From: JACTUC01 sp964477685
GTDB taxonomy: Archaea; Thermoproteota; Methanomethylicia; Methanomethylicales; Methanomethylicaceae
DNA length: 23,793 bases
NCBI GenBank assembly: GCA_964477685.1
Contig: CAYZHK010000019.1
Coordinates: 1-23,793 of the forward strand
Direction: 5' to 3'
The notes beneath the pieces are model-generated. The model saw only the letters and a program-made list of their open reading frames with translations. It ran no database searches and was not told the origin of the DNA. Of the stretch, positions 14,775 to 21,126 are shown in pieces (positions within the stretch are counted from its first letter, which is position 1; each line of letters begins with the position of its first letter). Both the position numbers and the translations under genes were made by a program.

Positions 14775-15964
14775 TCCTCCAGATCCGATAGGCCCCCCTC
14801 CACCGCTTCGATGGAGAGGTTGAGCAGGCCTATGAGGGTCGTCTTTCCCCTGAAGCCTGCCCCCGATATCTTTGTGTAGAGTATGCCCAGGTTCTTCAGG
14901 TTCTGCAGGTATTCCCAGAACTGGGTATGCTTCCTCGGCTCCACCTCATTCCCCTCGCAGAGGAGGCGGTCGGTGGACTCCACCCCCCCCATGGTCACAT
15001 ATGCGGATTTGTTCTTCTTGAGGACCTTTGCCACCGAGAGGAGAAAGAGCCTCTCGTGGAGCGGCAGGTCCACCACTATATGCATGGGGAACTGCGAGAC
15101 GTCAAGCTGCGCCTTCCTCACATGCTCGGGCAGTATCCTGAGGGAGGACTCTGCGTCGGCATATTTCCCGGCCCTCCACAGGAGCTCCAGCGCGTAGCGC
15201 GCGTCCCCCCTCGGGGCGGACATGTCGGAAATCATGGGCAGCACCTCGTCACCCATAGTGCCCTCCTTCACTGCCTCGGAGCTCCTTGCCCTGATAATGT
15301 CGAAGAGCTGCTCCGCACTGTACTTTTCGAAGTGGACGACGTTGTGGAGGAGGGTGCTCTGGACGCTCTTGTCAAGGCTGGAAACGAACTCCAGGTTCCT
15401 CGTGATGAGTATGAGGCTGAGGCGCTGGGGGCGGTTGATGTACTCGTCCGCCACCCGGGTCAGGAAGTAGAGCGGAGCATCCCTCTCCCCCGCCACAGAG
15501 ACGAGGAAGTCGGTCTCGTCCAGCGCGAGGAGAAGGTAGATGTTCTCGTCTTCGAGGATCTTCCAGAGCGTCTCGAAGAGCTCCTGGGCAGAGAAGCCCC
15601 TGTCGGGTATGCTGGGCAGGATCTGCTGGGCAATCTTCTTGATGACCAGGAAGAGGGTCCTGTCCTTGTAGCAGTTGACATGGACGTAGCGGAGATCAAT
15701 CCCCCTCTCCTTGGCTATGGACCCGATCGTAGAGCCGAACCTCTTGGCCACAGCGGTCTTCCCGACTCCCACATCCCCCACCAGGGTCAGCTTCTGGGCC
15801 ACCGCCCCTGGGGAGTCCAGCAGCACCTTGAAGACCCTGCTCAGGGCCTTGAGTTCGGGCTCCCTGTGCACCAGCTGCATCGGGACATGATCCGGGAAGA
15901 GCCGGGACTCGTCCTTGAAGACGGAGGGCCTGCTCATCTCGTGGGATATTATGTCGTAGGCCAC
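14771..15964 (-). CDS. orc1: Orc1/Cdc6 replication initiator
   Basis: An AAA+ origin-recognition and helicase-loading protein. The 397-residue protein has the expected archaeal length. An N-terminal basic stretch (MSRPSVFKDESRLFPDHVP) leads to HREPELKALSRVF at 33-45. Walker A is GDVGVGKTAVAKRF at 63-76 and Walker B is LLLALDETDFLV at 144-155. Sensor 1 is LILITRNLEF, and a sensor 2 APRGDARYALELLW segment lies near 250-265. The C-terminal third is a winged helix (LPLHERLFLLSVAKVL onwards). The GTG start at 15964 has AGAGGT just upstream. It is the first gene of a tight run with a regulator and Moco genes. No repeats of the known origin-recognition-box type were found beside it. Confidence 0.93.
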   Translation of the reverse strand: MAYDIISHEMSRPSVFKDESRLFPDHVPMQLVHREPELKALSRVFKVLLDSPGAVAQKLTLVGDVGVGKTAVAKRFGSTIGSIAKERGIDLRYVHVNCYKDRTLFLVIKKIAQQILPSIPDRGFSAQELFETLWKILEDENIYLLLALDETDFLVSVAGERDAPLYFLTRVADEYINRPQRLSLILITRNLEFVSSLDKSVQSTLLHNVVHFEKYSAEQLFDIIRARSSEAVKEGTMGDEVLPMISDMSAPRGDARYALELLWRAGKYADAESSLRILPEHVRKAQLDVSQFPMHIVVDLPLHERLFLLSVAKVLKKNKSAYVTMGGVESTDRLLCEGNEVEPRKHTQFWEYLQNLKNLGILYTKISGAGFRGKTTLIGLLNLSIEAVEGGLSDLEE

Positions 15965-15980
15965 GACCTCTGCCTCAGGG

Positions 15981-16006
15981 TAATTTTAGTGTCGGTCGCA
16001 TTTATG
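15981..16006 (-). promoter_or_regulatory. Possible promoter of the orc1-moa run
   Basis: The 90-base gap before orc1 is the most A/T-rich stretch nearby. Two candidate TATA elements lie on the minus strand: CATAAATG (15999-16006) and ACTAAAATTA (15981-15990). The first leaves a short leader with AGAGGT before GTG 15964. The second would make the mRNA nearly leaderless. Confidence 0.35.
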
Positions 16007-16054
16007 GCTTTTGTGCTTTAGAATTGATGTTTTGCGGAGACATTACTGAAAGTA

Positions 16055-17059
16055 TTAATGGTGCACGCCCTTCCAGAGCTCGTCGGTGGAAGGAGGGGGA
16101 AGCCGTCGCCAGCGGCCGCGCAGGTCGCGATACTTCCGCCTCCCGCCGGGGAGGGTCATTCTTCCTATGGCCGAGCAGGCAGTGCCGATGCCCCTGAGGG
16201 CCGCCTCTGCCTCCTCCGCCCTTTCTGGGCACACGGTGAATATGATGGAGCCGGAGCTTATGAGGCGGTAGGGGTCGAGCCCAAGAATCCGGCAGAGCTG
16301 CCTTGTGGGCTCCATCACTGGAACCTTGGACAGATCTACTTCCACACCCAAGGAAGCAGCCTCCGCGAGCTCCCAGACTCCGCCCATCACTCCGCCTTCG
16401 GTAAGGTCGTGCATCGCCGATATGCCCTCGACGGCGCTGAGGGCCAGGCATTCCGGGACAACATTGATTAGCCGCCGGAGTTCCTTGGCAGACCTCTCGA
16501 AGCTGATCCCCAGCATCCTCCTCACCTCCTCCTCAGAGGAGAGGATGACGGTTCCCTCAATGCCCGCTTCCTTGGTCATGAACAGCATGTCGCCAGGCCT
16601 GGCGCCTGCCGACGTTAAGTATCTGGAGCCGGTGATCGTCCCTATCATGGAGCCGACGACTATGGGCCTGCTAATGCCCGGCGTGACCTCGGTGTGCCCC
16701 CCCACGACCGAAACACCCAGCTCTCTTGCCGCTTCATCAATCTGGGACACTATCCGCTTCAGGTCAGCCTCAGACGAGGCCTCCGGAAGTAGTATGCACT
16801 GGAGAAACCATCTGGGGCGGGCTCCCCTGGTGGCGATGTCATTGGCATTGACATAGACAGCCAGCGTCCCCACCTCCTCCACTGAGCCGGTAATGGGGTC
16901 CGACTTGAAGGCCAGGATGCCGGCGCCGTGCTTTATGAGGGCTGCGTCCTCACCCACATTGGGACCCAGCAGAATTGATTTGTCGGCAGCCCCCAGGTGC
17001 CTATAGACCGAGCGGCTAAGGATTTCGTTGGGTACCTTCCCCACCTTTAGATCAGCCAT
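16055..17059 (-). CDS. AIR synthase-related (PurM superfamily) protein
   Basis: A 334-residue ATP-dependent enzyme of the PurM/ThiL/SelD/HypE superfamily. Visible motifs are the phosphate-binding GEDAALI at 36-42, FKSDPITG at 51-58 and the metal/ATP segment YVNANDIATRGARPRW at 69-84. VVGGHTEVTPGISRP follows at 118-132, and the C-terminal glycine-rich domain carries DLTEGGVMGGVWELAEAA near 217-235. The order resembles HypE-like archaeal proteins. The lack of a C-terminal HypE cysteine and of the usual ThiL or SelD signatures keeps the substrate unknown. ATG 17059 overlaps the end of the THUMP gene by eight bases, so the two are probably co-expressed. HypE-related, ThiL-related or a novel phosphotransferase are the options. 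Confidence 0.8.
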   Translation of the reverse strand: MADLKVGKVPNEILSRSVYRHLGAADKSILLGPNVGEDAALIKHGAGILAFKSDPITGSVEEVGTLAVYVNANDIATRGARPRWFLQCILLPEASSEADLKRIVSQIDEAARELGVSVVGGHTEVTPGISRPIVVGSMIGTITGSRYLTSAGARPGDMLFMTKEAGIEGTVILSSEEEVRRMLGISFERSAKELRRLINVVPECLALSAVEGISAMHDLTEGGVMGGVWELAEAASLGVEVDLSKVPVMEPTRQLCRILGLDPYRLISSGSIIFTVCPERAEEAEAALRGIGTACSAIGRMTLPGGRRKYRDLRGRWRRLPPPSTDELWKGVHH

Positions 17060-17546
17060 GGGCCGGACCTTCCTTCTTGGTTATGAAGCCAGAGGGGGGC
17101 CTCACCGAGATAGTGGAGAAACTCCCTATAATATCTATTCGAACAACGAGGCGCGGGTTTACGAGGTCGATCGTCATGCCTCGGGTCTTGAGGAGGCGCC
17201 CAACCTCCTCCTCCACCAGTTGGCTTGATGGCAGGAACCTCCCCCTCCTGGCGCAATCAACGGCCACCCGCTCGGAGCCGGGAGGGACTAGCCGTAGGGC
17301 CTCGGAGCAGAGTTTTCCGAGGTCTGACTCGACCATGGAGTCGATGGGGAGCACCTTGTGGATGGAGGTGGTGCGGCAGCTCCCGATCATGGCAGCCGCC
17401 TCATCGGAGGGGAGGGTCGTACTGATAAGGATGAGCCCGCCATAGGGCTGACGGATGCAGAAGGCGGTCGGGTCCTTGGGGAAGATACAGTCCAAGGCCT
17501 CGAGCTCAGCCCCAGATTCCTTCCCATATTCTACCGTGACGAGCAC
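17052..17546 (-). CDS. THUMP domain RNA-binding protein (Tan1-like)
   Basis: A 164-residue protein with a C-terminal THUMP domain. The segment ERVAVDCARRGRFLPSSQ, followed by a helix LVEEEVGRLLK, a PRLVVRIDIIG strand and the end STISVRPPSGFI, is the typical THUMP pattern (about 90-155). The N-terminal part has an EALDCIFPKDPTAFCI region that fits the NFLD-like half seen in tRNA-modifying THUMP proteins. No catalytic domain is attached. By family it could be the tRNA-binding partner of a modification enzyme, as Tan1 is for the ac4C acetyltransferase; this is inference. The start is GTG 17546. It lies 35 bases downstream of corA and overlaps the AIR-synthase-like gene. Confidence 0.75.
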   Translation of the reverse strand: MLVTVEYGKESGAELEALDCIFPKDPTAFCIRQPYGGLILISTTLPSDEAAAMIGSCRTTSIHKVLPIDSMVESDLGKLCSEALRLVPPGSERVAVDCARRGRFLPSSQLVEEEVGRLLKTRGMTIDLVNPRLVVRIDIIGSFSTISVRPPSGFITKKEGPAHG

Positions 17547-17580
17547 TGCTCCCAGGGCGTCCCCCTCCCCACCGATGCTG

Positions 17581-18513
17581 TCAGAACCACTCCAGCCGCT
17601 TGAAGTAGAGGAGCATGAGAAGAGCGGGGACCAATGAGATGGTGACTATAACAATGAAGGTGGTGTAGGGTCCCAGGAACGTGGGGTTTTCCTGGAGGCC
17701 TCCGGGCAGGATTACGTTCATGCCATAGAAGGTCCCCAGGAACGTTGCCGGTATGAAGATTGTGAATATGACCGTGAGGATCACCAGCGCCCGGTTCATC
17801 CTCTGCTGGTAGAGGGTGAAGTCGGTGTCCTTGTAGATTTCCACAATCTCCTTCGCCGTCTCGGAGAGCTCCCAGATCTTCTCGATGTGGTCTCTCAGGT
17901 CCGCAAAGTAGATCTTCATGTCCTCCCCGGTCAGCCCCTTTATGCCCAACTCGATCTCGTTGATCACCCTCCGGAGGGGGGAGGTGACCCTCCTGAATTC
18001 GGAGAGGTTCCGCCGCATCTTGGTGACCTCAAAGAGGACCAGCTTCTTCTCCTCAAAGACCGATTCCTCCATATTTTCCAGCTGGTCCATTATGCTCTCG
18101 ATTATGGGGAAGAGGGAGTTGATTATCCCGTCAAAGATCCTGTAGAGGAGGGATCCGATGCCGAATGGGGGCAGCTTGCCGAACTCCATGGCCATGTCCT
18201 CGCAGGAATTTGCGATCTCGTCCAGGATCCAGATTTTCTTTTCGTGGATGGTGATGAGGTATTCCTTGCCCACGAAGAAGGCTATCTGGGTCGGGACGCA
18301 CTTTTTTTCCCCGCAGATGACGGGGAAACGGAGAATGATGAAGACATAGTCCTTGTGCTGCTCCACCTTTGTCAGCTGAATCTTCGAGAGCGAGTCCTCG
18401 AGGTTGAGGGTATGGAAGCCATAGTCGATCTCCAGCGTCGTCAGATCGCCCTTTGTGGGGTTCTCGAGGTCAATCCATCTGACTCCGGCGCACTGTATCT
18501 CTCTCATCTGCAT
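17581..18513 (-). CDS. corA: CorA-family divalent cation (Mg2+/Co2+) channel
   Basis: A pentameric magnesium channel of the inner membrane. The 310-residue protein has a large cytoplasmic domain (1-240) with a long stalk helix region (about 160-240). Two C-terminal transmembrane helices follow (about 243-263 and 284-303), with the selectivity motif YGMN (GMN at 264-266) after the first. The loop after GMN (VILPGGLQENPTFLGPY) lacks the MPEL-type sequence of many CorA proteins, so it is a divergent archaeal member. The C-terminus is basic (FKRLEWF). The start ATG 18513 has GAGGTG eight bases upstream. It is the first gene before the THUMP and AIR-synthase-like genes and is divergent from the DUF362 gene. 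Confidence 0.92.
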   Translation of the reverse strand: MQMREIQCAGVRWIDLENPTKGDLTTLEIDYGFHTLNLEDSLSKIQLTKVEQHKDYVFIILRFPVICGEKKCVPTQIAFFVGKEYLITIHEKKIWILDEIANSCEDMAMEFGKLPPFGIGSLLYRIFDGIINSLFPIIESIMDQLENMEESVFEEKKLVLFEVTKMRRNLSEFRRVTSPLRRVINEIELGIKGLTGEDMKIYFADLRDHIEKIWELSETAKEIVEIYKDTDFTLYQQRMNRALVILTVIFTIFIPATFLGTFYGMNVILPGGLQENPTFLGPYTTFIVIVTISLVPALLMLLYFKRLEWF

Positions 18514-18540
18514 CGCTATGCACCTCTGGAGGGGTAGGGC

Positions 18541-18551
18541 TTATCTAACTT
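18541..18551 (-). promoter_or_regulatory. Putative TATA element of corA
   Basis: The minus strand reads AGTTAGATAAG about 30 bases before ATG 18513, in the divergent gap shared with the DUF362 gene. It is moderately TATA-like and at the right distance. Confidence 0.35.
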
Positions 18552-18556
18552 TCCGC

Positions 18557-18570
18557 TCCCCCAAGGGGGC
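18557..18570. promoter_or_regulatory. Inverted repeat between divergent corA and DUF362 promoters
   Basis: CCCCC-AA-GGGGG lies at 18558-18569, between the two putative TATA elements. A related sequence, CCCCCAAAGGCGC, recurs about 54 bases downstream at 18612. The pair could be binding sites for a regulator of one or both genes, or a chance feature of G/C-rich DNA. Confidence 0.3.
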
Positions 18571-18577
18571 ATCATCT

Positions 18578-18587
18578 GATTTTAATA
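18578..18587 (+). promoter_or_regulatory. TATA box of the DUF362/ferredoxin gene
   Basis: The plus strand reads TGATTTTAAT at 18578-18587. Transcription about 25 bases downstream would begin near 18610. That supports TTG 18641 as the start codon and argues against the open frame reaching back into corA. Confidence 0.4.
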
Positions 18588-18640
18588 GGTGTGTGGTGTG
18601 TATTCTAGGGTCCCCCAAAGGCGCTCTGCGTGGTGATGGT

Positions 18641-19735
18641 TTGGCCTCCGATGTCCGCTTCTACGAGTTCGGGAGATGGGGCGACGCCCTTGAGGGGATA
18701 GACCTGCTGCTTGGGGCCACTGCACCGGGGAGGATCCACAGGGGGGACAGTGTTGCCATCAAGATCCACTTCGGCGAGAGGGGCAATTTCACCCACATGA
18801 GGCCGGAGCTTGTGAGGAGGGTGGTGGATTACCTGAAGGGCATGGGGGGGAGGCCCTTCGTGACCGAGACAACCACGCTCTACCCCTCGGGGAAAAGACT
18901 CACCGTGGAGGAGTGCCTCGAGACCGCGAGGTACAACGGCTTTACAGAGGGAGGGCTGGGCTGCCCCATTGTGATAGCGGATGAACCGGACGGGCAGAAT
19001 GGCGTGGAATTCCCAGTGGCAGGTGCGGCCAGGGGGTGCAGGGTAAGATCTACCATCGTCGCGAAGCATCTCCTCGAGGCTGATGCAGTCATAATCCTGA
19101 GCCATGTCAAGGGTCATGCCCTCTCGGGGATGGGCGGTGCGCTCAAGAATCTCAGCATGGGGTGCACGACACGGAGCGCCAAGAGGGAGCAGCACGCCTC
19201 CCACGGTCTTGTCTTCGAATACGAAAAATGCATCGGCTGTGGCAAGTGCGTGGACGCCTGCAGGTTCGAGGCCCTTGTGCTGGAGGAGGGTAGGCCGGTT
19301 AGGGATGAGGGGAGGTGCATGTACTGCAATACCTGCCTCTACACCTGCGAGAACAAGGCGATCAGGATCCTTCCCAACGGGAAGGAACTCTTCCAGCAGG
19401 CCATGGCCCATGCAGCTGCGGGGGTTATGAAGGGCCTGGGTAGGAAGGGGCTGCTTTTCATCAGCGCCATAATGGATGTCACCCCCCTCTGCGACTGCGC
19501 TGCGCCGGCTGGGAGGCTGGTCACCCAGAATGTCGGACTCCTGGCGTCCGCTGACCCTGTCGCCATAGACATGGCCTCCCTCGACCTTGTGGACTCTGCC
19601 CCCCTGATGGCCGGCTGGGACGTGGCTCCGCCCGATCTGCTGGGCAAGATAAACGGGACAGACAGCACCATCCACATGAGGGAGGCCGCAAGGCTGGGGA
19701 TAGGGAGTTTGCGCTATAGATTGTCGAAGGTGTAG
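18641..19735 (+). CDS. DUF362 domain protein with two 4Fe-4S clusters
   Basis: A redox protein of the DUF362 family with an embedded bacterial-type ferredoxin domain; its cellular role is not established. From TTG 18641 it is 364 residues. Domain DUF362 covers about 20-185, with KIHFGERGNFTHMRPE at 41-56, VTETTTLYPSGKR at 74-86, and ILSHVKGHALSGMGGALKN at 152-170. The ferredoxin part has two complete cluster motifs: Cys197, 200, 203, 207 and Cys226, 229, 232, 236. The rest resembles the family's C-terminal part (SADPVAIDMASLDLV). The frame is open upstream into corA, but the TATA position and the family N-terminus favour TTG 18641. It lies alone, followed by a hairpin and the oppositely oriented tRNA gene. 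Confidence 0.85.
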   Translation: MASDVRFYEFGRWGDALEGIDLLLGATAPGRIHRGDSVAIKIHFGERGNFTHMRPELVRRVVDYLKGMGGRPFVTETTTLYPSGKRLTVEECLETARYNGFTEGGLGCPIVIADEPDGQNGVEFPVAGAARGCRVRSTIVAKHLLEADAVIILSHVKGHALSGMGGALKNLSMGCTTRSAKREQHASHGLVFEYEKCIGCGKCVDACRFEALVLEEGRPVRDEGRCMYCNTCLYTCENKAIRILPNGKELFQQAMAHAAAGVMKGLGRKGLLFISAIMDVTPLCDCAAPAGRLVTQNVGLLASADPVAIDMASLDLVDSAPLMAGWDVAPPDLLGKINGTDSTIHMREAARLGIGSLRYRLSKV

Positions 19736-19739
19736 CCTG

Positions 19740-19756
19740 CCCATGCAGAGCATGGG
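19740..19756. terminator. Stem-loop between DUF362 gene and tRNA-His
   Basis: A perfect 7-bp inverted repeat, CCCATGC-AGA-GCATGGG, starts five bases after the DUF362 stop and lies 16 bases beyond the tRNA 3' end. It could stop or trim transcripts from either side. No long T-run follows, so the terminator role is uncertain. Confidence 0.4.
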
Positions 19757-19807
19757 TTCAGTATTTAGGAGGGCCCGGGGCGGGAATCGAACCCGCGAAT
19801 TGGGGCT

Positions 19808-19823
19808 ATCTGCGCTCATCGCG
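19808..19823 (-). other. Canonical tRNA intron, position 37/38 (16 bases)
   Basis: The anticodon stem GGGGC/GCCCC forms the outer helix. The central helix pairs CUGU with GCAG. The 3' bulge is AUA, cut AU|A; the 5' bulge is GGC, cut GG|C. A short 2-bp intron stem with loop GAUGA closes it. The ligated loop is C-U-GUG-G-A. Confidence 0.85.
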
Positions 19824-19851
19824 CCACAGGCCCCCGGGATAACCGCTACCC

Positions 19852-19880
19852 ATCGGGGGCGGCACTGCTGGAGGCCGCCT
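19852..19880 (-). other. Noncanonical tRNA intron, position 9/10 (29 bases)
   Basis: A bulge-helix-bulge fits exactly. The central helix pairs CGGG (end of acceptor 5' strand) with CCCG in the intron. The 5' bulge is TAA, cut TA|A, and the 3' bulge is ATG, cut AT|G. The inner intron stem is GGCGGC/GCCGCC with a 10-base loop. Joining the ends gives T8-A9-G10-G11-G12, a normal tRNA sequence. Confidence 0.85.
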
Positions 19881-19930
19881 TACCCGGGCCACCAGGGCCC
19901 TCATTTAGCTTGGTAAAGTTCCTAGGCGCT

Positions 19931-19942
19931 TATTTATATTTT
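19931..19942 (-). promoter_or_regulatory. TATA box of tRNA-His
   Basis: The minus strand reads AAAATATAAATA, a strong archaeal TATA element, about 40-50 bases before the tRNA 5' end. That implies a 5' leader of roughly 15-20 bases for RNase P to remove. Confidence 0.6.
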
Positions 19943-19988
19943 GACCTGGGCAGTCGATGCATATGCCGATCCTCCGCCTGCATGTGGG

Positions 19989-20408
19989 CTATTTCTGCTT
20001 TGGAAGCCTCTGGGCAACATAGCCAACGACGAACCCGGTGCTGACCACGTTTGCATTGAATGTGGCAGAGCTCAGCTCGAGGACTGCCAGGTCGCTGTTG
20101 GCGCCGATTGCGAGATTGCCTATGGCTATACCAGAGAGGACCAGCATAAAGAGGGGAGGGACGAGGATGGTCCAGATCCTCTTGTCGATCCACTCCTTGC
20201 TCACAACTATGAGCGATGTGAAGCCGAAGAGGATGCTCGCGGTGAAGAGCAACGCGTTGGAATATTCGAATGGAACGACTGTCGCCGGCGGAGTGTGTCT
20301 GAATATTGTGATATCCACAAACGGCAGGAGGATGGCGAGGGGGAAGGCTACGCAGAGCAGGAGGGCCCAGATCCACTTCATCTTCTTCAGGGCGCTGGCT
20401 TCATCCAT
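19989..20408 (-). CDS. Small four-helix membrane protein, unknown function
   Basis: I do not recognise this protein. From ATG 20408 it is 139 residues with about four hydrophobic helices (roughly 11-31, 52-69, 77-98, 112-132) and a short basic end (QRLPKQK). There are no cysteine, histidine or charged motifs that point to a function. The frame is open seven codons further, to 20429. However, a TATA-like ATTAAAC lies at about 20440-20448, and GTGATC precedes ATG 20408, so the shorter form is preferred. It stands between the tRNA and ridA on the same strand as ridA but with its own promoter, so it is probably a single-gene unit. Confidence 0.65.
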   Translation of the reverse strand: MDEASALKKMKWIWALLLCVAFPLAILLPFVDITIFRHTPPATVVPFEYSNALLFTASILFGFTSLIVVSKEWIDKRIWTILVPPLFMLVLSGIAIGNLAIGANSDLAVLELSSATFNANVVSTGFVVGYVAQRLPKQK

Positions 20409-20437
20409 CGTGATCACAGGATATGTCAAAGCTGGCC

Positions 20438-20451
20438 CTGGTTTAATATCT
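20438..20451 (-). promoter_or_regulatory. TATA element of the small membrane protein gene
   Basis: The minus strand reads AGATATTAAAC here, about 32 bases before ATG 20408. The predicted transcription start falls after the upstream start candidate at 20429, supporting ATG 20408. Confidence 0.4.
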
Positions 20452-20470
20452 GTTTGGTGGACGGCAAAGT

Positions 20471-20525
20471 AAAAAAAGGGCAGTGGGCGTCATCTGGCGC
20501 CTCACCGGCCAGCTTCAGCTGCCGG
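20471..20525 (-). terminator. Hairpin and T-tract after ridA
   Basis: Downstream of the ridA stop on the minus strand a hairpin (20505-20525) pairs CCGG with CCGG and CAGCT with AGCTG around a two-base loop, with one bulged base. About 27 bases further is a run of seven T residues (20471-20477). Archaeal termination favours such T-runs; the hairpin may be incidental. Confidence 0.4.
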
Positions 20526-20548
20526 CAGTTGAACGCGGTTCCAGTGGC

Positions 20549-20932
20549 TCATTTCAGGCATGCAACTGCGTCCATCACAACCTTGGCGTCCCTGGGCAGC
20601 CGGGCAGCCTGGAAGACCATCCTTGCCGTGGAGGTTGGGGCGAAGAACTCGCCATAGACCTTATTCATGGCTTGGAGGTCGTTCAGGTCCTGGAGGTAGA
20701 CGGTAACCTTGACCACGTCTTCCATGCCTCCTCCGGCCTTGGCCACTATTGCCCGTATGTTCTTCAGGACCTGCCTGGTCTGGCCCTCAATGCTCGCCTC
20801 GCCGAAACTGCCAGTCTTGGGGTCGATGGGCAGCTGGCCCGCAGTGAAGACCAAGTTGCCTGCAACTATTGCCTGGGAGTAGGTCCCGATCGGTGTCGGG
20901 GCCTCTTCGGTGTAGACGGCAGATTTTGTCAT
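20549..20932 (-). CDS. ridA: RidA family enamine/imine deaminase
   Basis: A trimeric cytosolic enzyme that hydrolyses reactive enamine/imine intermediates formed by PLP enzymes, releasing 2-oxoacids and ammonia. From ATG 20932 it has 127 residues, the family length. Features are APTPIGTYSQAIVAGNLVFTAG near the start, GQTRQVLKNIRAI in the middle, and a DVVKVTVYLQDLND strand. ARMVFQAARLPRDAKVVMDAVA at the end carries the conserved Arg that binds the substrate carboxylate. GTG 20944 is an alternative start but lies about at the expected transcription start. It is divergent from the por operon, which also handles 2-oxoacids; a functional link is only suggested by position. Confidence 0.93.
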   Translation of the reverse strand: MTKSAVYTEEAPTPIGTYSQAIVAGNLVFTAGQLPIDPKTGSFGEASIEGQTRQVLKNIRAIVAKAGGGMEDVVKVTVYLQDLNDLQAMNKVYGEFFAPTSTARMVFQAARLPRDAKVVMDAVACLK

Positions 20933-20964
20933 TTTCGCTCTCACTTAATGGTACTGTTGCAACC

Positions 20965-20975
20965 AACCCATATTT
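20965..20975 (-). promoter_or_regulatory. TATA element of ridA
   Basis: The minus strand reads GCTAAATATGG about 35-40 bases before ATG 20932. A start near 20944 is expected, giving a leader of about twelve bases for the ATG or none for GTG 20944. Confidence 0.4.
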
Positions 20976-21076
20976 AGCGGTAGGGCTGCCTTGCCTTCGG
21001 CCTGTGCGGCGACAGGGGAGGCGTCTGCATTGGGTGGGCCGCAAACCAGGCAGGAGTGGGCTCTGGCCTTGGGCGC

Positions 21077-21111
21077 TAAAGCCTTTTTAATCTAGGCTTT
21101 ACATATGTAAA
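21077..21111 (+). promoter_or_regulatory. por operon promoter with overlapping operator palindromes
   Basis: A TATA-like CTTTTTAAT (21083-21091) lies inside the loop of the inverted repeat TAAAGCC (21077-21083)/GGCTTTA (21095-21101). A perfect 14-bp palindrome, TTTACATATGTAAA, follows at 21098-21111, ending about where transcription should start, 15 bases before TTG 21127. A dimeric repressor bound there would cover the start site. Confidence 0.55.
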
Positions 21112-21126
21112 CGTGGGCGGTTCCGC

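Larger units (their letters stand above)
19772..19890 (-). tRNA. tRNA-His (GUG), interrupted by two introns
   Basis: The acceptor stem is GCCCGGG/CCCGGGC, perfectly paired. An encoded G-1 faces C73, the identity pair of tRNA-His. The anticodon GTG is at 19825-19827. After removing a 29-base intron between positions 9 and 10 and a 16-base intron between 37 and 38, the 74-base product has T8, A14, G18G19 and A21. Its anticodon stem is GGGGC/GCCCC and its loop CTGTGGA. The variable loop is AATTC and the T arm is GCGGG-TTCGATT-CCCGC. The D stem has three pairs, with a 13-22 mismatch. The 3' CCA is not encoded. Without removing the first insertion, the nearest acceptor strand (GCCCCCG) would have two mismatches and no G-1. 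Confidence 0.9.

Noticed and set aside
13540..14823. A 427-codon plus-strand open frame opposite moaB, moaC and the regulator gene.
   Set aside because: It is an antisense shadow. It lies over three conserved genes and its translation shows no family motif.
14927..16021. A 364-codon plus-strand open frame opposite orc1.
   Set aside because: Antisense to a clear AAA+ initiator gene. Its composition reflects the complement of orc1 codons.
15965..16054. A replication origin in the gap before orc1.
   Set aside because: The gap is only 90 bases, and I see no repeated origin-recognition boxes or clear unwinding element.
18455..18640. A longer DUF362 protein starting inside corA.
   Set aside because: It would overlap the corA 5' end and its promoter region, and the extra N-terminus has no family similarity.
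18605..19819. A 404-codon minus-strand open frame opposite the DUF362 gene, running into the tRNA.
   Set aside because: It would cover part of the tRNA gene and is the shadow of a protein with two intact Fe-S motifs.
19852..19860. A tRNA starting just before 19851 with acceptor strand GCCCCCG and only one intron.
   Set aside because: The acceptor would have two C-C mismatches and lack the G-1 of tRNA-His. The two-intron reading gives perfect pairing and a good bulge-helix-bulge.
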